64,000 nucleotides of DNA from Flectonema sp. DT1601 (GCA_964019425.1 OZ025827.1:1-64000); one strand, 5' to 3'. Shown: positions 52,648 through 63,682, counted from the stretch's first letter. Program-made: numbers and translations. The notes: a model not told the origin generated them from the letters alone.

Positions 52648-54462
52648 TTAATCATAATCACGTGATAAGGATATAATATCGAGTAATTGAAGGCTGTCGT
52701 TTGCGGGATTGCTGCCCCCCTCATCAAGAGGGAATAATATGATAGGTCTCGGAATAGAACAATTTCTTATCTTAGATATCAATTCCGCTTCATGAGATAT
52801 CAACGGCGACAACAGTTCAATTGCGATATCCGCATCACCACTCAGATACTGAGCACAAGCCTGGTTGTAGGCGACGTACTTAGAGAACTCTCCCAGTTGA
52901 TACATCCATTCCTCTGAATCATCTAATTCTCTTGTCTTGATTTGAGGAGAGTAGTCGAGTTCCCAAAGATATTCATTAGAACCGAACAGATTTACTTGTC
53001 GGGGTAGTAGTCGCATATCGAAAAATACCTTCGCGTCATTGCAAATTGCGGAATCCACAATAACCTGAGTAATGGATTCTGATCTAGCAAGCTCCCTGTA
53101 AGTCTCAACTCTTGACAAGACTGCTCCCATTAAACAATACCAAAGTCTTGTTCCAGTTGATAGGTCACCGTGTACTATATCACCACTACTGACACCAGTC
53201 GCTGTCATTTGTGTGATCTCTCTCGAAAACCGTTGATCAATTTGTAAATGAATTTTAGCAGCTGTTTTAGCAGCGTGCACTCGATGAGACGCACACTTGT
53301 GAGATGCGTTGAATGAAGCTCTCAATAGATCACCTCCAAAGTAGTCCAACACTCCTCCAAACTCCGTGGCGATATCCGATGCCAGTTTCCCGACGTCAGA
53401 TAAAACGTCGCAGCTGAAGAAGTCACTCTTGATATCAAAGTTTCGAATGTGCGTTGAAACGAGTGATACGACTCCAGCAGAAAGTTCCCTTCTGAGTGCG
53501 ATCGCTCTCTTGGACTTCAAGGATGACCTCGGAGTGAGGGAATCCGATGACAAAACACTCGCAGACAGGTTGGAAGAAGCAGTCGACATACGGTCGGCTG
53601 CCTGCTCCCGAACAATATCAGTCTTCCCAGGAACACAAGTTGTGGGTAAGTATTGTAAACTTTGTTTTAAGATGTCAAGTATTTCTATAAACGCTTCATG
53701 CAGCTCAAGTGGTAACAACTCAGATGAATGTTTCAACGAGGACTCAGCCTCGTCGAGGTCCAACACCGACAAGCAGCTTGAAATACGACAAGCAGTATCA
53801 ACGGATGCTTTTGTTTTTTGTTGCTCGGTGCGGAGTTTTCTCAGAAACCTGACTGTCGTATAATAATCAACTAATAATATAGTTGCCATCATTAACAAGT
53901 TTACTAATTCGGGAGCAAAACTCCTTTTGCACGGCATCAACGAGCAGTCGCAGAATTCTCTTCTGGAAGCTTGCGATGCCGTCAAAGGAATGTCGTAGAG
54001 TCCAAAACGTGACGTGTCCTCAATGAAGATGACAAGAAACCAGACTAATATCATCGACAACACTGCTAGTTCGAGACGGGCAGAAATCGAAAGAGCGAGG
54101 CCAAGATTTAGTACACATAAGAACGCAGGCCAGCATCGTAGTTTCTGTTGGCTCGCACCGTGATAGTCGAGTATCGCTACGATCACTACTAAAGTGATAA
54201 AGAATATCGTTAAAAACCAATTCGGGATTGATTTCTTTGTTAACAACCAAATCACATTCACCATCCCTATCAGGAGAGCAAGAATAATTGCTACCGTATT
54301 CCACTGCAAGTCAGGGATGAAAACTGAACAAACGAGTCCCAGAAAAATTAAACACAAAGACACTACCAAAGTGACCTTCTTCTTGTGTATGATACCCAGG
54401 GAGTCTTGTGGGTCGATTATCTTTGTTAATAAAAGACTCCACAATCCTTGCCCACAACTCAT
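52648..54462 (-). CDS. multi-TM protein with degenerate class III cyclase domain
   Basis: A 604-residue protein. Residues 25-205 hold about six or seven hydrophobic helices. A Ser-rich linker follows (285-320). Residues 327-475 resemble a class III adenylyl/guanylyl cyclase: VVSLVSTHIRNF in place of the FADIRGFT strand, FGGVLDYFGGDLLRASFNA matching the GG...K.xGD...F block, and TGVSSGDIVHGD matching the hhGpv.G strand. The first metal Asp appears replaced (His at about 338). The second (Asp 378, in GGD) is kept. So it is probably a regulatory or inactive cyclase partner rather than an enzyme. The C-terminal 120 residues look like a TPR-type helical region. The location is a membrane. The stop is TAA. 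Confidence 0.65.
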   Translation of the reverse strand: MSCGQGLWSLLLTKIIDPQDSLGIIHKKKVTLVVSLCLIFLGLVCSVFIPDLQWNTVAIILALLIGMVNVIWLLTKKSIPNWFLTIFFITLVVIVAILDYHGASQQKLRCWPAFLCVLNLGLALSISARLELAVLSMILVWFLVIFIEDTSRFGLYDIPLTASQASRREFCDCSLMPCKRSFAPELVNLLMMATILLVDYYTTVRFLRKLRTEQQKTKASVDTACRISSCLSVLDLDEAESSLKHSSELLPLELHEAFIEILDILKQSLQYLPTTCVPGKTDIVREQAADRMSTASSNLSASVLSSDSLTPRSSLKSKRAIALRRELSAGVVSLVSTHIRNFDIKSDFFSCDVLSDVGKLASDIATEFGGVLDYFGGDLLRASFNASHKCASHRVHAAKTAAKIHLQIDQRFSREITQMTATGVSSGDIVHGDLSTGTRLWYCLMGAVLSRVETYRELARSESITQVIVDSAICNDAKVFFDMRLLPRQVNLFGSNEYLWELDYSPQIKTRELDDSEEWMYQLGEFSKYVAYNQACAQYLSGDADIAIELLSPLISHEAELISKIRNCSIPRPIILFPLDEGGSNPANDSLQLLDIISLSRDYD

Positions 54463-54716
54463 CTTTATTTTAATCTGATTTTAAAGAAGTTATCATTGTG
54501 AGTATCAACATCATAAAACATTTCACAACACCCTGATGGCTGTCATCAAGGCTGTAAGTCTACTAAGAATAAATAAAAATAATTAAAAGAGAAAAACAAA
54601 ATGGATTTTAATCTAAGAATCTTTTAAAACAGAATTGAAATCGGTTATGGGCCGACCACACGAAACAAAATTTCTAAGAAGGCATTCGAGAGAAGCAACA
54701 ATCGGGAAGTTACTAA

Positions 54717-55517
54717 CTAAACAGCTGACGAAGAAGGAACACCTCCAGTACTACCAACCCCACCTATTGGAAGATCTGACCAAGTGAGAGAACAACTTGA
54801 AGCCCGAGAGGTGTGAGAGGATGTCGGCGAAGGTTCTTTTTGTGAATAACTCGAACTGACAGGACTCATGCCGGTGCTGACGCTGCCCTGAACTCTAAAA
54901 GTAGCTCCACTGTTCTCATTGATGTCACTACTGCTGACTGAAGAAGTTTTAACTTCTAATTGAACTCCCTCCTGCTGTGGGATCGTCGCAACGGAATTCA
55001 GACTCAAGTCGTGGAATGGGACTCGAGGGAGTGCAGGTCTGGAGGTTGTTGGAGCTCTCACGCGAGCACGAAGTGACTCAGCAGTTGGAGAAGCAAACGA
55101 AGAAAATGCCATCGAAGTGTTTCCATTTAGACCAGGTGAGAATGATGAGCAACGTGAAGAATTAGACATAAGTGGCGAAGTAATTGCTGCTGAAGCTTCT
55201 TCTGTCGGACTGGCAGTCGGATTGAAACTCCTCCTCGGAGACCTACTCCAGCTATTGGTGAGACTTCCAACTACTAATGGACAAGGTTTGGGTAACGGTT
55301 CGTAATATTGTGAATAAATTAATTTATTCTCTCGTTTGGGAGGCTCAGGTTTCGGAGGCGCATTTCTCGACAGTTTATCGCACCGCAGCATCGCATTTTC
55401 GAATAAAAGATTTCGTAATTCCGAAATATCACTCGTCGCTCTTCGTAACTTCGCTGCCTTCCTACTGAGAACTCCGAACTCAAGAAGAGCGTCCCTGTCT
55501 TCCAAAACACATTTCAT
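54717..55517 (-). CDS. Ser-rich protein of unknown function
   Basis: A 266-residue protein. The N-terminal 50 residues are helical and charged (LEDRDALLEFGVLSRKAAKL...). A Pro/Lys stretch and a long Ser/Thr/Pro-rich disordered tail follow (from about 95). No domain recognised. An acceptor (CATTCAACAG) ends about 30 bases before the ATG. Upstream, 55611-55767 contains another small frame (MMTVTQPNHHIHH...) ending at a donor-like CAACAG/GTATCT, so an intron and first exon may lie there. The phase does not join cleanly, so it could be a 5' UTR intron. Confidence 0.5.
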   Translation of the reverse strand: MKCVLEDRDALLEFGVLSRKAAKLRRATSDISELRNLLFENAMLRCDKLSRNAPPKPEPPKRENKLIYSQYYEPLPKPCPLVVGSLTNSWSRSPRRSFNPTASPTEEASAAITSPLMSNSSRCSSFSPGLNGNTSMAFSSFASPTAESLRARVRAPTTSRPALPRVPFHDLSLNSVATIPQQEGVQLEVKTSSVSSSDINENSGATFRVQGSVSTGMSPVSSSYSQKEPSPTSSHTSRASSCSLTWSDLPIGGVGSTGGVPSSSAV

Positions 55518-56552
55518 ATTTATAAAGACATCCTTCTGTTGAATGTTTAATTAACTTCAATCATTACTAGGAAGTGTATTCTTATAACTGGTTGCTACAT
55601 AACTGACTGTGATAGATACCTGTTGAAATAAATAAGTTCAAACATTGCTGTGAGAAGTTTCTTTCAACAACTCCACAAGTGGAATAATCGCTAAACAGAC
55701 TCAACTTCCCATTCGAAACCATCTTCAAATGATGGATGTGATGATTGGGTTGTGTCACAGTCATCACAATTATTTAACTCCTGTAGATACCAATCCTAAA
55801 TGGATATATTTGCTGTTGGTGTTGTTGTTGGTTAGACAGTGGGCTCGGTGTCACCGAACTGACTGACAGCACATCAACAATCGAAAGAAGGGAAACAAAA
55901 TGAGATTTTTAAATTTATATGCAACCCTAACAGAACTTTGAAACAGTTCATCCAGGGCGAGGATCACACGACACGCTGAGCCACACAGATCGGTAACGTA
56001 AATAAAGAAACAAAACAATAGATCTTTGATTTGTGTTAGTCATTGATCTAACTCCACAACAGTTTCGGATATATTCCACAGCAGTCAGTCAAAGATTAAA
56101 TTAAAAGGCGAGAATCGATCTCTTAGCCACGTTGTAATATAGCACGCGTGGAGGAATCACAAGTACGCACATCACTTTAACTTCAAACAAAATATGTGAA
56201 ATATAAATGAAAAACAAATAAAACGAGCGAACGGTTTTGTAACGCCGAATTAGAAAACTCAGCTCGATATGACGAGTTGTCAACACGAGAATTTGTTCTT
56301 TACACATTTATATCTCCTGCTTAGAATGTAAACCACACGGAGTACGAAGCATTTATCAAGTGAATTGCTTCTGATCGTAAGATTTATTTTGATTGCAGTT
56401 GGAAGTGTTATATCGAACTACCACTTGCAGACTGATAGCGAAGTGTTATTTGTGGAAATCCATTTTCAGTTTATGAAAATCCTGAAGGCAAGTCCAACAG
56501 AAGGGAACTAAACATTTTAACAAAACGACTTCCATATTGGATGAGATCAGTT

Positions 56553-57185
56553 CTAAGAATTTGGATCAACTTTTGGTTGACAACTACCGCAGCACCACAG
56601 GCAGCAAAATGTTTCGAAGCAGCCCATTATCCTTCCTGGTTCAATTGCTACTAAAGGAGTTGAAGCAGTTGGTGTACTGAGTGCTGGGTACACTCTGTTC
56701 CAAGTGTCGATTGGATCGAGTCTTTTTGCTGCCCCTCCAATCGTTGAAATGCTTGGCACTACTGCCCATCTGAAGATAGTATTCTTTGGAAGTATCACGT
56801 ATGCCATTCCAGGTTGAACACATCCATGTGGGTAGTTCTTCTTACTTCCGATCCTTGGGTGTATCGTATCTTGTGGCATTGTAATTGCGAGAGTTGGTAT
56901 GACTCCATCTTCAATACATCCTCTGGCGATCTTATTATCAGGATTTCCTACGAGAGTAACACTGACTCCCCAATCCTTCATTGTTTTCTTAGCAACCGCA
57001 TCTGGTTCACTGGTAACTCCAACAACAGCAACTTTCTTAGCAGACATTCTGTCTTTGATGGAATCCATCTTTTGAAAGAAGCTTTTGCATGCAGGTCACC
57101 AACCTCCGCGGTAGAACGCAACGCACACTACACTTGCGCCCTCCGCTTCCGCAATCTCATTCATCCAATCCTGAAAGTACGTCAT
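56553..57185 (-). CDS. probable selenoprotein: peroxiredoxin-like (AhpC/TSA-type) protein
   Basis: With TGA (57096-57098) read as Sec, the frame gives 210 residues. An in-frame TAA lies 12 bases before the ATG at 57185. The N-terminus has the thioredoxin-fold strand VVCVAFYRGGW, then U30-P-A-C33, the place of the usual C-P-x-C of AhpC/TSA-type redoxins. Strands and helices typical of the family follow (VAVVGVTSEPDAVAKKTMKD, SVTLVGNPDNKIARGC), and the family-like IGGAAKRLDP region. The protein would reduce peroxides or disulfides in the cytosol. The C-terminus is odd: a CFETFCCLWCCGSC cluster that may be palmitoylated. Other genes here use TGA as a stop, so a SECIS is needed. I found none I trust in 55520-56552. 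Confidence 0.7.
57096..57098 (-). other. in-frame TGA, probable selenocysteine codon
   Basis: The codon follows FYRGGW and precedes PAC in an otherwise continuous redoxin frame. It takes the exact position of the peroxidatic Cys. Confidence 0.7.
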
Positions 57186-57554
57186 CTTTGTGAATTAAGG
57201 GTCTGAAAATTTTAATTAAGAAACATAACTTATTCTAAATAACAGACTAGACGTAATTTAAGCAGCTGCAGTGTGCGCTGACCTGCCCTGACCTGATGCA
57301 TAATCTGATAAACCTGACTTTGAAATAATGTGAAGAGAGTAAAGTACTCTGACGTCTAACAGAAGGATTTCTTAATCTAAAATAATATCAAAAGTTAGTA
57401 CCCGAGTCGAGAAGAATACATAAAATCTAACAGAGGTAAGGTAACAGAAAGTATATTCTGAAGTACAATGAAGTGTTCTACACACACGAGAAGTACTGTT
57501 CTCTATCATCTGTAGTGAGTCCCCTTTGTAAAACAGACACCCTGTGAAAACACA

Positions 57555-59486
57555 TCAAAGCAGGTCAGAAGCCCGACTCCTTGCAGACACACGAGAGCTT
57601 CTCCGAGAGGCAATCCTTTCTAGCAGAGCGCTGTTTTTTTATTTTTATTTAGTAAATTTACAAAAGGATTTTAAAAGTAGATCCCATTGTTGCAATATCA
57701 ATTATTACATCAGATCTCATGGTGTTGTTTAATAAAGATTACAAGGATACCTTTCTTTCGCTTCTAAATCGTCGTCATCCGAAGCAGCTTCAGGAACAGG
57801 AGCAGCAGCTGTGGAAGTTCGAGAGGGCGGATTTGATGGAACAGCAGCAGAGGAATGTTTTGAAGCCGTTCGAGAAGGAGGTGCTGGTGGCATGTCGGGG
57901 AGGGAACGCTGTTCGTCTAAATCGTCTCCGCCTTCCGAAGGAACGACTGGGATGTCTCTCATTGAAACTTCTGAGGTCGCTGGTTCCGCTGCCACTACTG
58001 CGGGTGCTTCCGGTACTTCCACCGCTGTCGGCTCGTAAGTCGTTCCAGCCATTGCTGCCATATTACTTTTTACATTTTCAACATTATCGACTCCCATGAA
58101 TGCCGCCAACTTCCCCAACTTCTCATCACTCAACTGATAAGGTCTGTCACCAGGGTTAAAAGTAGGACGATTAGCTTCATGATCTTCTCTTTCTCTTCTA
58201 CGAGGTGATATCTCAGGTATAATACGAGACATTGAAGGCTTCACTAAATCAGAGATATCAATTTGATTTGTGTATTGTAAACCTGTTCCAGGAACCTGTC
58301 GATACATCCAACTGTCAGGAACATCATTTTGTGTTCTTTCTAAATGGTCTTCCATCGAAGAAAGATTATATTTGAGAGCTACCCACGCGTCATCGACATT
58401 GTCAACGGGAGTACTGGTGGTTCCCGAAGCCAAGCCATATAACATGTCTGGCTTTACAGTTCGCTTCTCACGAGCAGCCTTCAGATTACCAGCTTTGTAT
58501 TGCTGTGAACGGAATTGTTCTTTTCTCACAAACTCAGGAACGTTGTCTTTCAGATCTGCTAATTCATTCCACGTGGCTTCTGTTTTGTCGGATTTTCTCT
58601 TGTGAATTTTCTTCTCAGCACGTTGATAGAGTTCTGCATCAACTGCTGCATTGAGATCTAGCGGAGCATCTTTTATTTTAAATAACTTCGAAAGTGATGG
58701 TTCCGCATCTCCAATTGCTTGACTCGGACCCACTGGTCGAGAGAGGTAGGAGTCGAGGAATTCATCATCATCACCGTAGCTGTACTGAGGACTACGAATA
58801 TCACTAAGTGTGGTATCAATTTGACTCACTTCTCTAATTGGAGATCTGATTGGTGGCATTGGTGGAGGCATGACTGGCTGCTGTCTAAGTGGTTTATTTA
58901 AATAAAGACTGACCATATCGTAAGTTCCGTTACTCTCTGCCCACTCTGTAGCATTCTTACCGCCTCCTCTCAGGTTTGGATCAGCACCAGCATCGATTAG
59001 TAATTTAACAACATCAGTACATCCTTGATAACAAGCAATCATTAATGGAGTAACTCCAGCATTGTTTGGGAGATCAACAACTGCATTCCCTTCAATCAGA
59101 CGAGATGTGATACGTGCGAATGCCATTTGAGAAGCGATACAAAGGGGCGTGGCTCCAGTGTCTTTTTGTTGATTTGGATCAGCACCGTGTCGTAATAATG
59201 TTTCAACTACTTCTTCAAATCCATTCTGAGCTGCTACATAAAGTGGTGGTGCTCCTCCTTGTTTCCGACATGCTGAGGTATCAGCTCCATGTTGACACAA
59301 CAGTTCGACGACATTAGCTCTCCCAGCCTCAGCAGCTAACCACATCCCAGAGCAGCCATCCTCTTGAGGAGAGTCAATAGGAACTCCGTGGTGAAGCATT
59401 TGAATAATCAGATCAGCATTTCCCTGTTGACATGCCTTTCGAAACGCTCGCAATTGAGCGTGACCTCCGGCAACCGAGATGGTCAT
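57555..59486 (-). CDS. ankyrin-repeat protein, two exons
   Basis: Exon 1 is 57751-59486 and exon 2 is 57555-57630, joined across a 120-base intron (donor GTATCC, acceptor AAAAAACAG). The join keeps phase and replaces an odd RYPCNLY end with KESALLERIASRRSSRVSAR, giving 603 residues. Residues 10-205 hold about six ankyrin repeats (e.g. GGAPPLYVAAQNGFEEVVET, GADPNQQKDTGATPLCIAS). The middle is charged and has conserved-looking blocks (YQLSDEKLGKLAAFMGVDNV). The end is Pro/Ala/Ser-rich. There is no signal peptide or TM segment. It is presumably a cytosolic scaffold. An acceptor-like TTCACACAG ends at 59500 before the start codon. Confidence 0.8.
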
Positions 59487-59807
59487 TTTAATGAACTTCC
59501 TGTGTGAAGATAATTAACTTCCTGGTGATCTCTCAACTAACTTTACCATGTTCTTGCAGAACTCTCAACGTCAATAATAAGATATCAGTGTGTTGGTTAT
59601 CTGTTTAAATAGACAAAGAGTTTAATTAAAATATCTACTTCACACCAACCAGCTGTTCGGTAATTCTATTTCAAAATTCTAACCAAAACATTACAAACAG
59701 CTAATGAAACAACACCTCAACAGTTTAGTACATCACTTCACTTCAATTATAATCTACAAGTGACAAACTTATTGAATTGATATCATCTTCACAATGAAAT
59801 GAGATGA

Positions 59808-62800
59808 TTACAACTCAAACGTGTGGCTCACATGAGACAACACTGGAGGAGGTCCGCTACTCATATCCTTTCTGTGTTCCGCGAGTACTTCACAAAGTGG
59901 TGGTTCGTTACTGAGATCCTGTTTTGTCATTTTCAATATTTAGTTTCTTCACAAAATACTCTTCTTAAACAGAAGAAGAAAATGCCATCAACACTTTGAC
60001 AGCAAAAGTAAAGAACCATACCCCACCGTGAAGACTTTCTAACAACGATGCTACTGGTCCGTGGGCAGTGATAGTACCACCAGTGCTGATTAGAGAATTA
60101 CTTTCATTTCTGTGTTTTGTTATTGTTTTCTGTTTTTGAAACAGAATGAAGAGTAGTAATTCCTTCAACTATCTCACTAAATAAATAAACAAACCTATAA
60201 AGCAGCGACAACACAACACCATCCTCAGCAGGACTGGGAGAGTCCATTCCGACGAAGATGTTGCCATCTTGCGGTGTGATGGTCATTTCGAATGGCTGGG
60301 CAGCAGTTCGAATGACTTCGTTATTTCTAAATATCGTCAGAAGAGGAGGTTCTTTGGTGGGAGTTTGTTGAACGTGCGACTGGAATTGAAATGTCATCGG
60401 AAGGGAAACTCTTATTTTGAGAACGAACTCCGAGTAATTCATTTCATTCCAGCGGAGCCAAAACCTAATTTCACCTCCTCTCGGAGTATGAAGTCGAGTT
60501 GTTTGAGAAAAGGCATCCAACCGTTCGAGTGGAATCCAACGTCCTCCCATCGGTGATCGTTCTTCAGTATTTTCGATTGACCATTTCCCACTACTCCAAC
60601 AATCTCTTAAACAGATTAGTTGTCTTTCTTTATCGCAATCAATAAGAGTGTGAGCGTATTGTTGTTTTCCTTTCTTATAAGGAAGATGAAACATTATTAC
60701 ATTCTCGTCATCTAACCATTCTTGTAAGGTGTCCATTGAGAGAGTAATCGGATTGTGAAAACTGACCCATCCTCCGGTAAGTGATTGAAGAAAGAATCCA
60801 ACGCTATCTGGAGACTCTTGAAGTGATAAATAAGAACCCATTACCTTAGCGAATGCCTTTTCTAAATATGAAGGCCACATAATGGCTCCGCCATCTTTAC
60901 TGCAATAGGCTCCTGCAGGACACCAGACAACAGAAGAGTAAGGTCGTCTGACGACTGGTAGACAGCTGTCAATAGTAACATCATGCCACCATCCTCTAAT
61001 ACAAAGTAACATTCTACTCGCACCAATTGATGAATATTGATCTTCTGAAAATATGTTTTGAAGTAGATGTGGTCGCTCAGCAACAGCAGCCATCGCCGAG
61101 AGAAAATTATAATTTCGACTCCTTCCGGGTGTGATGTCATTCGGCAGCGGTCCTCCACTCGGTAATACCGAAAAGTTGTTCCCAACTCCCGTAAATATCA
61201 TTGAAGGAGGTGCCCACTTGACGGGATCTTCGGGAGTAGAGAGTTCATCAGAAACAGGTTGTGGAGGAAAGTAAATATCATAATGATGTTTAACATTCGA
61301 GTGTGACTCAAGACAAGAATCTAAAACTGAAAGTAAACTAAAATTAGAATCAGGAATAGCAGTCCCACGACTTGCTAAAATATCGACAACTGCACGAGTG
61401 CTAGCGTGGTGATCAACAGCAAGTTTTTGAAGAGCGAACTCTTGAGATTCGAAGAATTCATCGTCAACAACTTCCTGCCACCATCCAGGTCTCCAACCAT
61501 CACCATCTTGAAGTCTTCCTTCTAAGAAGTATCTGGTCTCACCAGGAGGAACGTTTACTTGATAAACAATTCCATTCTTTGATCTGTGTCTCTGAGTAGT
61601 AGTTTCTCCAATAGGAAGAACATCATCATTTCCAACCCAATTGTAAGCAGTCAAAACAAAACATGGATGTCCATTATAAAGTGCAATAGTTGTTGTCTCA
61701 GGATCTCCATGTCGACCTGCTCTCTGTGCTACTCCGTCACGTACTTCGTCTACAGAACAGAATATTACCCAGGCTCTGGCCTCTACGTCACCCAAAGCTA
61801 CGAATTTCCCTTGGATTGTTGGACGAGGTAATGCTCTAGCTGCTGCTGAAGTGTAATCCTTGTATGGAATGTGTGGTGCATCTAAGACGGTAAACCTCTG
61901 AATGGGAACGGGGGAGGTATTTGACACCCGAAATGCGTTCTTCCCCACATCCTCAACAAGTGATATCTTATTAAAGACTTGTGTAGATGCTAACTTTGGT
62001 AGTGGAGTGGAACTCCCGTACTTTGAAATCAGAAGGTTACGAGTGTCCTTTACAAGCTGCGTTGCTGTAATTGGATTTGACATATTTCTGATAAAAGTTG
62101 AAATTAACTCCAACGTGACACCCTCCGTAGTATTAGTTGCGAAACCTGGTTCTATCCAAGTCCCCATCACTGTGACATCACATGTCAGATGAGAACCAAT
62201 AGGACGTTCAGCTGTTGTAATTCCACCTTCTCTGGTTGCCTGAATATTAAAAGGAAGGTCCAGTAAGGCTCCAGCACCTCCACAGCAGTGGCCGCCTACT
62301 ATTGCAGTTAATTTAGCGCGTCGGGGAAGTCTTTCGAATGGCTGGAGAAGATCAGATCCACAAATCATACCATCGAGAGTATTAATACCATCACCTCCAG
62401 ATACATTTAGTAATAAAAAGATTGCATCTCCTGATGAGACTCCATCACACAACCAATCGAGTGATGACATTATATTAGAAATCGTTACTTCAGAAGGTGA
62501 GATCGTTCGAAGTCCTTTTCGGGGAACGAATCCCTCGTTTTGTAGAAAAGTTGCACAAATCTGACAATCGTCGTATGCTGCTGCCGTGTCTCCGACAAGC
62601 AAAACCTTGTATGCAGCCTTCATTGTTGTCTTCACCTGCTTCTGTCTGGCTGGTGATCCCATCGTCCGCGGACCTTCACAGCGATATAAAACAGAAGCTG
62701 GGAAGACCCAGGACTCTCCATCAGGAAAAGTGACGCTCACTTCACAAATCGAAACTATTTTTGATATGACGCCAACAGTTCCGCAGTAACTCGAAATTAA

Positions 62801-63133
62801 ATCATTCCATCCCGTAGTAGTACTTCTCATTGCAATATAGAGTTGATGCTTGTCTTCCATCAACTGTACTCTGTCGCCAACAAATACAGCGCCTCCCTTC
62901 GCACCTTCTGCGGATTCGATGTATGAAACGGCTCCCTTACATCGAGTCTTTTTTGGTATCATATGAGGTTCTATAGTCCCGAGTAGTAACCTCGCCTTCA
63001 CAGCAGCTTCTTCAACAGTCACTGCCTTCCCCATTTCTGTTATTCCGAGTTGCTCCTGACCCCTCAGAATCTCTCTCGCCAGATGCCTCGCTTCTGCAGC
63101 TGACTTGACGTGCGGAACTTGTGGCACGTCCAT
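59808..63133 (-). CDS. calpain-like protein with metacaspase-like domain, both apparently inactive
   Basis: Exons are 60195-63133, 60022-60109 and 59808-59918 (introns 85 and 103 bases; donors GTTTGT and GTATGG, acceptors AAACACAG and AAAACAG). Phases match and give 1,045 residues. Domains: an SH3-like segment (about 84-150; VGDRVQLMED...FPDGESWVFPA); a metacaspase/p20-like fold (about 174-300; SSGDAIFLLLNVSGGDG, then GGHCCGGAGALLDLPF), where the catalytic His is Gly 247; and a calpain C2-like domain (about 670-895). In the latter, NYNFLSAMAAVA replaces DCWFLSALAAVA, QYAHTLID replaces GHAYTLLD and LRDCW replaces LRNPW, so Cys, His and Asn are all changed. A C-terminal beta-sandwich follows. 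It is likely a scaffold or regulator. Confidence 0.75.
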
Positions 63134-63585
63134 CGGATTGCTGTTGTTTGATAATTATGAATAATTAATTAATTGAACTCAACATCGACTGCTAACTTCA
63201 CACAATCACACATAACAATAAACTGTTTTGGAGGTGAGATGAAGTAATAATTGATTCTGTACAGCTGAATCAGGTCGCAAGCTGAAAGGATGAACCCTCG
63301 CGGGCAGATCGGTGAGATGGCACCATTGAAATACTTATATTGATCGAACGAAAGAATAAAATAGGGAAAGTTTGCATAACCCATATGTCCTCGCACGACA
63401 ACTTCGTTTTCACAGCCCACGGGCAACCCCTAACAGGAAGACATTCATGTATGTCTTGTCACGCTTTAGTTGGCAGGCACGCAAGTGTTAGTTGTTGTGA
63501 GAGTTAAAAGCGAAAGCTGAAAAAAATTTAAAAAGCGATTAAAAAAATGTGAAAAGTGGCTCAAGAAACTGAAAAAAAAAAAAAT
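63134..63585. other. upstream region of the calpain-like gene, no gene seen
   Basis: The minus-strand frame at 63169-63426 lacks coding character. An A-run (63571-63584) marks the border with repeat R1. Confidence 0.45.
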
Positions 63586-63682
63586 ACCTCACCAGGTTCG
63601 AACTGGACGGTTCCCAGCCATTTTGTAATAAACACCTCGTTCTGAAACTATTTGTGTAGGAAAGACCGCTTTGCCCAAAAAA
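63586..63682 (+). repeat. dispersed repeat R1, right copy
   Basis: Matches 9731-9833 in inverted orientation. It contains TTCGAACTGGACGGTTCCC and TGAAACTATTTGTGTAGGAA, is preceded by a poly-A run and ends in CCCAAAAAAA. On the opposite strand the A-run is a T-run, as after a Pol III gene. Confidence 0.75.

Noticed and set aside
55520-56552. Candidate SECIS hairpins, e.g. around 56310-56360
   Set aside because: A five-base stem with a later GA was found, but there is no proper TGA/GA quartet with AA at the apical loop. Not good enough to annotate.
57186-57240. Idea that the redoxin TGA is removed by an intron
   Set aside because: The frame is uninterrupted on both sides of the TGA and the active-site alignment is exact with one residue in place. 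No suitable splice sites remove just this codon.
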